DNA from: Alphaproteobacteria bacterium
GTDB taxonomy: Bacteria > Pseudomonadota > Alphaproteobacteria > Sphingomonadales > Sphingomonadaceae
NCBI GenBank assembly: GCA_018830415.1
Contig: JAHJSJ010000306.1
Coordinates: forward strand, 1-5,004
Direction: 5' to 3'
Length of the DNA: 5,004 nucleotides
The notes beneath the pieces are model-generated. The model saw nothing but the letters and a program-made list of their open reading frames with translations. It was not told the origin of the DNA and made no database searches. The translations under genes were made by a program, and so were the position numbers. Of this stretch, positions 1 through 5,004 are shown piece after piece. The stretch's first letter is position 1. Every line of letters begins with the position of its first letter.

Positions 1-166
1 AAACTTCGATATAGGGCTGCACCACTGCGGCACGGCGTTCGCCAGCGCCATCATCACTGCCGCCAAAGGCCTGGCCCTGATCCTGCGCGACTGCCGGGCA
101 GGCAACCGCCACAGCTGCGGCAGCAGCTATCAGTGCGGACCAAAGCGAGCGCCCACGCATCATCAT
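1..166 (-). CDS. PEP-CTERM system-associated outer membrane protein, N-terminal fragment (TIGR03016-like)
   Basis: The first 55 codons are visible; the gene runs off the left edge. Three consecutive ATG codons (166, 163, 160) open the frame. The protein starts MMMRGRSLWSAL and continues into an Ala/Val-rich hydrophobic stretch (residues 9-27). It ends in A-V-A before Q28, a good signal peptidase I site, so the product is exported. After a Gly/Asp-rich spacer comes VVQPYIEV (residues 48-55), the kind of opening strand seen in the TIGR03016 beta-barrel-like family that sits next to the XrtA tyrosine kinase. The ATG at 166 overlaps the kinase TGA (ATGA), so translation is probably coupled. An AAGGGG stretch at 174-169 is better spaced for the ATG at 163 or 160. 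C23 is a poor lipobox candidate because Ala sits at -3. Export is well supported. The family name rests mainly on context and a short N-terminus, and the precise role is unknown. Confidence 0.72.
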   Translation of the reverse strand, partial: MMMRGRSLWSALIAAAAAVAVACPAVAQDQGQAFGGSDDGAGERRAAVVQPYIEV

Positions 167-1152
167 TTCCCCTTGGCCCCGTAAGAGCCAAAGCGCCGAC
201 CCGAAGGGCTGTAGCGCGCCGCGTTGAGCAGCAATTTGATGTCCCCGCAGGCCGACAGCAATTGCTGCGCATCTTCCAGTGCGGCGCGGCTCGTTTCATC
301 GGCGCGCACCACCAGCAGCGCCTGCCCGACATGGGCGGCAAGTTCGGCGGCCGCCGACGCGGCGAGCGCGGGCGGGGTATCGAAAATCACGATCCGTTCA
401 GGCGCACCCTGCGTAAGCCGGTCGAGCACTTCGCCGGTGCGCGCGCTCGCGAGATATTCGGCGTCGAGCGATGTCGCGGTGCCCGCAGGCAGCACGAACA
501 GACCGTCAATATCGGTCGCAATCACCAGCTTTTCGGGCAGGATTGCAGGATCGGAAAGCGCATCCATCAAGCCGCGTTCGGCTTCGATCCCGAGCCGCTT
601 TGCCACCGATGGCTTGACCACATCGGCATCGACCAGCAGCACTTCCAGCCCGCGTTCGGCCGCCAGCGCAATCGCAAGGTTGGTGGCGCAATAGGTCTTG
701 CCCTCCCCCTGATGCGGCGAACATACCAATATCCGGCGCGCCAGCGGGGTATCGCCCGCGCGCGCATCGGCGAGCAGATCGCGTTTGACGATGCGGAATT
801 CTTCGAGCAACGCGGTGACCGGGTCTTCAGGCACGATCAGGCCTTCGTCACGCAGGTGATCGCGGTCGATCGATACAACCGGGCCGCCAAACGCCACGGC
901 ACGCAGCGCGGCTGGAGTGGGGGCGGGAACAGGCGTGGCGGGTTGCGGCTGAGCGGCAGGCGCAGCGACTGGCGCTGCATTTTGCTGCGGCGGTTGCGGC
1001 GTGGGCGCGGGCGCGGGCGCGCGGCGTTGTGGTTCGGGAACCGGCGGCACCGGCGGCACGCGCACCGGGCCACGCCCGAACGCGGCATCAGCCCGTTCAA
1101 ACAGCGACGCAGGCGTTGCGCCTTCGCGGTTGATCTTGCCTTGTTCGGTCAT
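163..1152 (-). CDS. XrtA/PEP-CTERM-associated tyrosine autokinase (BY-kinase, CpsD/CapB-like)
   Basis: This is a 329-aa cytoplasmic P-loop kinase expected to phosphorylate itself on tyrosine and so control polysaccharide polymerisation and export with the chain length determinant encoded just upstream. Residues 15-25 (ASLFERADAAF) resemble the short N-terminal motif of this family. Residues 30-82 are a Pro/Ala-rich linker. The catalytic domain follows, with Walker A SPHQGEGKT (145-153, K152), Walker A' VLLVDADVVKPS (171-182, D175 and D177) and Walker B IVIFDTPP (254-261, D258). The C-terminus has only two tyrosines, Y314 and Y324, instead of a dense cluster. I chose the start MTEQ at 1152 because GGGTGGGGG lies 7 nt upstream and it leaves a 16-nt gap after the previous stop. 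An in-frame ATG at 1209 would add 19 residues lying over the upstream gene. The stop overlaps the next gene. The family assignment (TIGR03018-like) is strong. Confidence 0.93.
   Translation of the reverse strand: MTEQGKINREGATPASLFERADAAFGRGPVRVPPVPPVPEPQRRAPAPAPTPQPPQQNAAPVAAPAAQPQPATPVPAPTPAALRAVAFGGPVVSIDRDHLRDEGLIVPEDPVTALLEEFRIVKRDLLADARAGDTPLARRILVCSPHQGEGKTYCATNLAIALAAERGLEVLLVDADVVKPSVAKRLGIEAERGLMDALSDPAILPEKLVIATDIDGLFVLPAGTATSLDAEYLASARTGEVLDRLTQGAPERIVIFDTPPALAASAAAELAAHVGQALLVVRADETSRAALEDAQQLLSACGDIKLLLNAARYSPSGRRFGSYGAKGK
1003..1057. repeat. Short in-frame tandem repeats coding the Pro/Ala/Val linker of the kinase
   Basis: Three tandem copies of GGGCGC (1003-1020) encode Ala-Pro repeats, and two copies of ACCGGCGGC (1040-1057) encode the PPVPPV stretch. 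Both lie inside the low-complexity linker of the tyrosine kinase. The unit lengths (6 and 9 nt) preserve the reading frame, so slippage would change linker length without breaking the gene. Confidence 0.7.
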
Positions 1153-1159
1153 CGAATTG

Positions 1160-1168
1160 CCCCCACCC
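1160..1168 (-). promoter_or_regulatory. Ribosome binding site of the tyrosine kinase gene
   Basis: On the minus strand GGGTGGGGG ends 7 nt before the ATG at 1152 and directly follows the TGA of the chain length gene. It supports 1152 over the in-frame ATG at 1209. It is purine-rich but not a perfect AGGAGG. Confidence 0.6.
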
Positions 1169-2689
1169 TCACGCAATCGTTCCGACAGCGATGATCTCAA
1201 TGGCGACAAGCACTACGAACATCGCCACCAGCCCGGTGCAGGCCCCGGCAAACTGCTTCAGCCGCTTGCGTTCAATCACCCGCGCGTCATCGGATACCGT
1301 CAGCGAAATCGAACCGATCACCGGCAGATCAAACGCGCGCTCCAGCTTTTGCGCAGTGGCAAAGCTCGATTTCACCTGGCTCAGCCCATAGGCCGCAGCC
1401 GCACCCGCGCCGAACCCGACAATCAGCACGCCAAACAGCAACAGCGGACGATTGGGCGCCGCCGGTTTCTGCGGCACGCCGGGCTGCTGGATCACATCGA
1501 AGCGGAACTGGCTGGCCTTGTCTTCAACCTGCCCGCGCGTGCGCAGCGCTTCGCGGTCTTGCAGCAGCTTTTCGTAATTCTGGCGCAGCACGTCGTAATC
1601 GCGGCTGATGCGGTTGGCTTCGGCGGCAACGGTCGGCTCGCTCGCCTGACTTGCCATCAATGCGGCAAAATTGCTCTGCAACGCGGCACGGCGGGCCTGC
1701 AATGCCTCGACCGAAGCCTGCCGTTCGCTGCGGATCGCGATCAGCGAGGAATGCGCCGGGTTGGGCGTGCCGCCCGCATCATCGCCAGCTGCGGCGGCCT
1801 GCTGCGTCAGGATCGCCACCTGACGCTTGGTGGAAATTACATCGGGGTGATTATCGGTCAGCCCGCGCGCGCGCAGCTCTGCCAGCTGGGTCTGCGCCTG
1901 CTGCAACGCGGCGCGCGGGCCGGTAGCATCGCGGCCGCCCGCCAAGGTGCGCGGGGTGGTGGCCAACTGGCTGGAAATCGCCGCCAGCGCGCTTTGCGCA
2001 GCGGCCAGATTGGCATCGACATCGCGCAATTCAGCGCGCGCTTGCTGCACCTTGCTCGACAGCGTCGCCGAACCGCCGATCAGGTCGGGATACTGCGCCT
2101 CAAACGCCAGGCGGCGCTGTTCGGCCTGCTCCAGCTCAAGCTTGCGTTCGTCCAGCTGCCGATCAAGATCGCCAATCGCGGTGCTGATCCCGGTGCGGTT
2201 GCCTATGACGTGTTCTTCACGCAGGATATCGAGCAGTTTCTGAACCACATCGCGCGCCAGCACGGCGTTTTCCGCGTCGGACAGGTCGCTCCGGCCGATT
2301 TGGGCGGTGATTTCGAACAGGTTATCCTGCTCGCTCGTCACCTTGACCTTCTTTTCCAGCTCGGCAATCGCGGTATCCAGCGCGCCGCGTTCGGTAATCC
2401 CTTCGCCAAGCCGGGTGGCAGTGATCACCTTTTCGAGGTTCTTGGCGCTCGAGAGCGTTTGCCGCACGCGCATGATCTCTTCCTTGCCGTCGCCAGCAAT
2501 GCCGAGCTGTTTGGACAGCACATCCTGCACATCAACGTAAACGCGCGCCTTGGATTCGTACGAATTGGGGATCATCGCGATCACCAGCCAGCCCAGCAGG
2601 CACACGCCCCACGCAGTCGCAATCGCGATCCAGCGCCGGTGCCATACCGACCACAGCGCCGCGCGCAATTCGTCGAAGATTTCGCTCAT
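1169..2689 (-). CDS. XrtA system polysaccharide chain length determinant (Wzz/GumC-like co-polymerase)
   Basis: This 506-aa inner-membrane polysaccharide co-polymerase is expected to set exopolysaccharide chain length and link synthesis to the outer-membrane exporter. A short cytoplasmic N-terminus (MSEIFDELRAALWSVWHRRW) leads into TM1 (about 20-40). The Wzz domain begins around S43 (YESKARVYVD). The periplasmic part is long and helical, with likely coiled coils at about 172-240, 258-300 and 318-385 and the GumC/Wzc-type motif TDNHPDVI (278-285). The Pro-rich motif VPQKPAAPNRP (405-415) precedes TM2 (about 416-435). A third hydrophobic segment (about 483-502) ends the protein. There is no kinase domain; that function is the separate downstream gene. 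The ATG has GGAG 11 nt upstream and follows the export gene by 16 nt. Length and architecture fit the TIGR03007-like family. Confidence 0.93.
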   Translation of the reverse strand: MSEIFDELRAALWSVWHRRWIAIATAWGVCLLGWLVIAMIPNSYESKARVYVDVQDVLSKQLGIAGDGKEEIMRVRQTLSSAKNLEKVITATRLGEGITERGALDTAIAELEKKVKVTSEQDNLFEITAQIGRSDLSDAENAVLARDVVQKLLDILREEHVIGNRTGISTAIGDLDRQLDERKLELEQAEQRRLAFEAQYPDLIGGSATLSSKVQQARAELRDVDANLAAAQSALAAISSQLATTPRTLAGGRDATGPRAALQQAQTQLAELRARGLTDNHPDVISTKRQVAILTQQAAAAGDDAGGTPNPAHSSLIAIRSERQASVEALQARRAALQSNFAALMASQASEPTVAAEANRISRDYDVLRQNYEKLLQDREALRTRGQVEDKASQFRFDVIQQPGVPQKPAAPNRPLLLFGVLIVGFGAGAAAAYGLSQVKSSFATAQKLERAFDLPVIGSISLTVSDDARVIERKRLKQFAGACTGLVAMFVVLVAIEIIAVGTIA

Positions 2690-2705
2690 GGGTGCAACGG
2701 CTCCG

Positions 2706-3347
2706 TCAGAACCGGCTTTCGGGGATGATGATCGTATCCCCCGGCATCAGCAGGACATTGGCCGATGCATCGCCGCGGCGGATCAGATCCGACAGGCGCA
2801 GACGATATTCGATCTGCTTGCCGCTGTCGCGATCAAGCCGGATCAGCTTGGCGCGGTTGCCAGCGGCAAATTCGTTCAACCCGCCCACCGCGATCATCGC
2901 GTCGAGCACGGTCATGTTGGCGCGGAACGGCAGCGAGGCCGGCTGCCCGGTCGCACCAATGATCCGCACCTGCTGGGTGAAGTTGCCTTCGGGCGTGTTG
3001 ACGATCACCGAGACGATCGGCTGTTCGATATATTTCGCCAATTCGCCCGCGATATAATCCTGCAACTGGGTCGCGGTTTTGCCCACTGCCGGGATGTCCT
3101 GCACCAGCGGGATAGTCAGCCGCCCATCGGGACGCACGCGCACCTTGTCGGCGGAAAGTTCGGGATTGCGCCAGACGTGGATGGTGATTTCGTCGAGCGG
3201 GCCGATGGTGTATTCCTCGCTCGGCGCGATAGCGGTGCTCGAATAATTCGCAGGTGGCAGTTCCGGGCCCACAGCGGCGCAAGCAGACAGCGCCAGCGCG
3301 GACAGGCTCAGGGTCGCCAAACGGGGGAAAGACGGGAAAGTTTGCAT
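2706..3347 (-). CDS. XrtA/PEP-CTERM polysaccharide export outer-membrane lipoprotein (Wza-like, Poly_export + SLBB)
   Basis: This 213-aa lipoprotein is predicted to form or line the outer-membrane exit for the exopolysaccharide. A lipoprotein signal peptide (residues 1-22) ends in lipobox L-S-A-C with C23 as the lipidated residue. A Poly_export domain runs from about 46 to 117, with YTIGPLDEITIHVWRNPELS followed by VRPDGRLTIPLV, a highly typical opening. An SLBB-type domain covers about 126-175, including VRIIGATGQPASLPFRANMT and the AVGGLNEFAAGNRAKLIR region. The C-terminus MPGDTIIIPESRF is the usual ending of the family. The protein is shorter than Wza (about 380 aa) and matches the compact PEP-CTERM-associated type (TIGR03027-like). 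The start MQTFPSF at 3347 gives a proper lipoprotein signal and has AAGGA 11 nt upstream; an in-frame ATG at 3416 would add a charged, Arg-rich extension before the signal. It is the first gene of the export operon. Confidence 0.93.
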   Translation of the reverse strand: MQTFPSFPRLATLSLSALALSACAAVGPELPPANYSSTAIAPSEEYTIGPLDEITIHVWRNPELSADKVRVRPDGRLTIPLVQDIPAVGKTATQLQDYIAGELAKYIEQPIVSVIVNTPEGNFTQQVRIIGATGQPASLPFRANMTVLDAMIAVGGLNEFAAGNRAKLIRLDRDSGKQIEYRLRLSDLIRRGDASANVLLMPGDTIIIPESRF

Positions 3348-3358
3348 TGACGCACAAG

Positions 3359-3363
3359 TCCTT
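3359..3363 (-). promoter_or_regulatory. Ribosome binding site that fixes the export lipoprotein start
   Basis: AAGGA on the minus strand ends 11 nt before the ATG at 3347. The alternative ATG at 3416 has only an AGGA crowded 2 nt upstream. The site overlaps the palindrome TTGGCCAA (3362-3369), and its AAGG can pair with CCTT just upstream, so it may be partly masked. Confidence 0.55.
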
Positions 3364-3393
3364 GGCCAAAGGTCGCGAAGCCCATGTGCACGC

Positions 3394-3410
3394 CGCAGGA
3401 GCGACCTGCG
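3394..3410 (-). other. Small perfect inverted repeat in the leader of the export operon
   Basis: CGCAGG (3410-3405) and CCTGCG (3399-3394) form a perfect 6-bp stem with a 5-nt loop on the minus-strand transcript, about 47 nt before the export gene start. The arms are seen directly. A regulatory role is only a possibility, since short GC-rich stems arise easily in DNA of this composition. Confidence 0.35.
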
Positions 3411-3454
3411 ACACATGATCCTGCGTTGGGGGTCTCTTGTGGCCGAAAATGGTG

Positions 3455-3482
3455 AATATAATGTTAGTTATAGGGCGCTAAA
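3455..3482 (-). promoter_or_regulatory. Candidate promoter of the export operon (AT-rich island)
   Basis: Between positions 3476 and 3445 the sequence turns markedly AT-rich inside a GC-rich region. On the minus strand TATATT (3460-3455) could be a -10 box, with TTTAGC (3482-3477), a weak -35 match, 16 nt upstream. TATAAC (3472-3467) is an alternative -10. This is the only sizeable gap in the window and sits just upstream of the first export gene, so a promoter is expected here, but the exact boxes are tentative. Confidence 0.4.
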
Positions 3483-3514
3483 TCCGCCCCATCCCGATCC
3501 GGGACAGCGGATTT
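3480..3514 (-). terminator. Terminator-like nested inverted repeat downstream of the decarboxylase
   Basis: Perfect 8-bp outer arms AAATCCGC (3480-3487) and GCGGATTT (3507-3514) enclose a second inverted repeat TCCCG (3492-3496), ATC loop, CGGGA (3500-3504). The whole 35 bp can fold into one interrupted hairpin, beginning 33 nt after the decarboxylase stop. The hairpin is strong, but the following T-run is only ATTT, so it may be an inefficient or bidirectional terminator. It could also act as an operator or transcript-stabilising element, since it lies immediately upstream of, and overlaps the edge of, the candidate promoter. Confidence 0.5.
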
Positions 3515-3547
3515 GCGCAGGTTAACGCCGGGCGCCGCGCTTGCGCC

Positions 3548-4774
3548 TTACACCAGGATTTCCGCCGCCGGGCCGTGGCCCAGAAACGCGCTTGGCGAGG
3601 CGCTTGCCCCGTAAGCTCCGGCGCAGAACACCGCGATCAGATCACCGACTTCGGCGTGCGGCATCGCAGCCGCATCAGCGAGCCTGTCAAGCGGGGTGCA
3701 GAGGCACCCGACGATGTTGACTTCCTCTGTCGGCTCTGCGCCATAATGCGTTGCAATCGCGGAAGGATAATTGCGCCGCACCACCGTGCCAAAATTGCCC
3801 GACGCCGCCAATTGGTGATGCAGCCCGCCATCGGTGACAAGATAGGTCACGCCGTGGCTGACCTTGCGATCGATGATGCGGGTGAGATAGACGCCCGCCT
3901 CTCCCACCAGGTAGCGCCCCAGCTCGATACACAATTCGGTATCCTCCAGCGCGGGGGGAAGGTTCTCAACCCGCTCTGCCAGCGCCGCGCCGACCCGCGC
4001 CAGATCGACCGGCGTATCGCCGGGGAAATAGGGAATCCCCAGCCCTCCGCCCATGTTCAGCTTGGGCAGGCCATGGCCGATATCCTCCGCCAGTTTTGCA
4101 GCCAGTTCCAGCACGTTGCCCTGTGCTTCGATGATTGCGTCTGCGCTCAGCGCCTGACTGCCGGTGAAGATGTGCAGCCCGCGCCATTCGGCCCCTGCGG
4201 CGATGACATGGCGGGCCAGCGCGGGCACCTGATCGGCGTCCACCCCGAACGGTTTGGCCCCGCCGCCCATCTTCATGCCCGATCCCTTGAGTTCGAACGA
4301 GGGATTGAGCCGGATCGCGATGCGCGGCGCCTTGCCCAACCGCTCCCCGATGGCGAGCGCGCGCGCCGCCTCGCCCGCGCTTTCGCAATTGAGCGTCACG
4401 CCGCAGGCAATCGCCGCCTCCAGCTCGTCATCGCGCTTGCCCGGCCCGGCAAAGCTGATCCGCGCCGGATCGATCCCGACCGCGACGCACAGGCCGAGTT
4501 CTCCCGATGAGGCAATGTCGAACCCGTCGACCAGCGCCGCCATATGGCCGATCACCGCCAGATGCGGGTTGGCCTTGACCGCGTAATTGATCCCCACCCG
4601 CCTTGGCAGCGCCGCGCGCAATGCGGACACGCGGGCATCAAGGTGTTCGCGCGAGTAGACGAACAGCGGCGTGCGCCCCGCCTCTGCCACCAATTCGCTG
4701 ACGCGCCGCCCGCCGATGGCGAGCTCTCCATCGATTGCGACATAACCGGCTGGGATCGGGCCGACGGGTTTCAT
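3548..4774 (-). CDS. Exosortase A system-associated PLP-dependent decarboxylase (fold III, TIGR03099-like)
   Basis: This 408-aa cytoplasmic enzyme belongs to the alanine racemase-fold family that holds diaminopimelate and ornithine decarboxylases; its true substrate is unknown. The PLP lysine is K67 in NYAVKANPH. H201 of HIFTGSQ is at the cofactor-stacking position. MGGGLG (241-246) is the phosphate-binding Gly loop. E284-L-G-R287 replaces the common EPGR. TDGGLHHQLAASGNFG (314-329) is characteristic of the exosortase-associated group. C359 and D363 (CTPLD) match the catalytic Cys-x-x-x-Asp of the partner subunit, and Y388 (GAYG) contacts PLP in relatives. All catalytic landmarks are present, so it should be active, probably as a dimer. 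The ATG overlaps the ligase stop (ATGA) and has AGGA 9 nt upstream. The tight coupling to an acyl-CoA ligase suggests a shared pathway. Assignment as LysA is unlikely given context and motifs. Confidence 0.92.
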   Translation of the reverse strand: MKPVGPIPAGYVAIDGELAIGGRRVSELVAEAGRTPLFVYSREHLDARVSALRAALPRRVGINYAVKANPHLAVIGHMAALVDGFDIASSGELGLCVAVGIDPARISFAGPGKRDDELEAAIACGVTLNCESAGEAARALAIGERLGKAPRIAIRLNPSFELKGSGMKMGGGAKPFGVDADQVPALARHVIAAGAEWRGLHIFTGSQALSADAIIEAQGNVLELAAKLAEDIGHGLPKLNMGGGLGIPYFPGDTPVDLARVGAALAERVENLPPALEDTELCIELGRYLVGEAGVYLTRIIDRKVSHGVTYLVTDGGLHHQLAASGNFGTVVRRNYPSAIATHYGAEPTEEVNIVGCLCTPLDRLADAAAMPHAEVGDLIAVFCAGAYGASASPSAFLGHGPAAEILV

Positions 4775-5004
4775 GATAGCAATTCCTGTGTGATTTCAGT
4801 CTGCAAGGCGGTGCGGTCAATCTTGCCATTGGGGTTCAAAGGCATCGCATCGCGCCAGTGGATCATCTGCGGCTGCATGAAATTGGGCAATTCGCGCTTG
4901 AGCCGGATCGGCAGCTCCGCGCGCGCTTCATCCTCGCCCCCTGGGTTTCCGGCACCGCGCACCACCAGATGCACCGCCTGCCCCAACCGCGCATCCGCCA
5001 CGCC
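4771..5004 (-). CDS. Acyl-CoA ligase (AMP-forming), exosortase A system-associated, C-terminal fragment
   Basis: Only the last 77 residues are present; the gene continues beyond the right edge. The fragment is the mobile C-terminal subdomain of the ANL (adenylate-forming) superfamily. ADARLGQAVHLVV matches the usual 'DxxxGQ' strand after the hinge. ELPNFMQPQMIHWRDAMPLNPNGKIDR contains the conserved A10 motif, whose lysine (residue 61 of the fragment, in NPNGKIDR) is needed for adenylation in this superfamily. The C-terminus then ends after a short tail. It would activate a carboxylic acid with ATP, as an adenylate, CoA thioester or carrier-protein thioester; the substrate is not known. The stop overlaps the decarboxylase start by 4 nt. 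The superfamily is certain from the motif. The exosortase-associated subtype (TIGR03098-like) is inferred from the paired decarboxylase and neighbouring export genes. Confidence 0.85.
   Translation of the reverse strand, partial: GVADARLGQAVHLVVRGAGNPGGEDEARAELPIRLKRELPNFMQPQMIHWRDAMPLNPNGKIDRTALQTEITQELLS

Noticed and set aside
133..1194. A 353-codon open frame on the plus strand
   Set aside because: It is antisense to the tyrosine kinase, which has all Walker motifs. The plus-strand product is Arg-rich with no recognisable domain.
1153..1209. Upstream in-frame start (ATG at 1209) for the tyrosine kinase
   Set aside because: It would overlap the chain length gene by about 40 nt and add residues unlike the family, whereas the ATG at 1152 has a purine-rich site at 7 nt spacing.
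1001..2728. A 575-codon open frame on the plus strand
   Set aside because: It lies antisense to the clearly assigned chain length determinant and part of the kinase. Its product is low in plausible domains and rich in Arg, Gln and His, typical of an antisense shadow in GC-rich coding DNA.
2550..3350. A 266-codon open frame on the plus strand
   Set aside because: It is antisense to the export lipoprotein and its downstream boundary, with no recognisable motif.
3348..3416. Upstream in-frame start (ATG at 3416) for the export protein
   Set aside because: It would put 23 Arg-rich residues before a good lipoprotein signal peptide, and its AGGA is only 2 nt away.
3521..3526. GTTAAC as a possible CtrA-type site
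   Set aside because: CtrA sites need two TTAA half-sites about 7 nt apart; no second half-site is present at that distance.
3575..4510. A 311-codon open frame on the plus strand
   Set aside because: It is antisense to the decarboxylase, whose catalytic residues are intact; the composition is that of a shadow frame.
3548..4774. Housekeeping diaminopimelate decarboxylase (lysA)
   Set aside because: The fold is shared, but the ELGR and TDGGLHHQ motifs and the coupling to an acyl-CoA ligase beside PEP-CTERM export genes fit the exosortase-associated subgroup better.
1..5004. tRNA, rRNA, CRISPR arrays, insertion sequences or phage genes
   Set aside because: Coding genes fill nearly the whole window, and I saw no repeat-spacer pattern, transposase motif, terminal inverted repeats or structured RNA gene in either strand.

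Overview
The window is a GC-rich segment in which every supported gene lies on the minus strand. The protein families, and the order in which they occur, match the exopolysaccharide part of an exosortase A (XrtA)/PEP-CTERM locus. The families and general sequence style suggest an alphaproteobacterium of the Sphingomonadales (Erythrobacter/Porphyrobacter-like). That placement is inference from recognised family character, not from a database search.

Read in the direction of transcription (high to low coordinates), the layout is as follows. (1) 5004-4771: the C-terminal end of an AMP-forming acyl-CoA ligase of the exosortase A-associated type. (2) 4774-3548: a fold-III PLP-dependent decarboxylase of the exosortase A-associated type, overlapping the ligase stop by 4 nt (ATGA). 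(3) 3547-3348: a 200-bp non-coding gap, the only sizeable one. It holds a terminator-like nested inverted repeat, an AT-rich promoter-like island and a leader with small, partly exclusive hairpins. (4) 3347-2706: a polysaccharide export outer-membrane lipoprotein. (5) 2689-1169: a Wzz/GumC-like chain length determinant. (6) 1152-163: a BY-kinase-type tyrosine autokinase. (7) 166-1: the signal peptide and first residues of a secreted protein that fits the PEP-CTERM-system-associated outer membrane protein family (TIGR03016-like).

Genes 4 to 7 look like one operon: gaps of 16 and 16 nt, then a 4-nt overlap. Together they would form the envelope-spanning export apparatus. The inner-membrane co-polymerase would set chain length, the cytoplasmic autokinase would regulate it, and the lipoprotein would form the outer-membrane exit. 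The protein at 166-1 is a further envelope component of unknown role. Genes 1 and 2 are a translationally coupled metabolic pair that travels with XrtA loci; its substrate and product are not established. The exosortase gene, glycosyltransferases and PEP-CTERM substrate genes are not in this window and would be expected outside it.

The points most worth a second look are the sparse tyrosine tail of the kinase, the third membrane segment of the chain length determinant, the uncharacterised ligase-decarboxylase pair, and the structured 200-bp gap.
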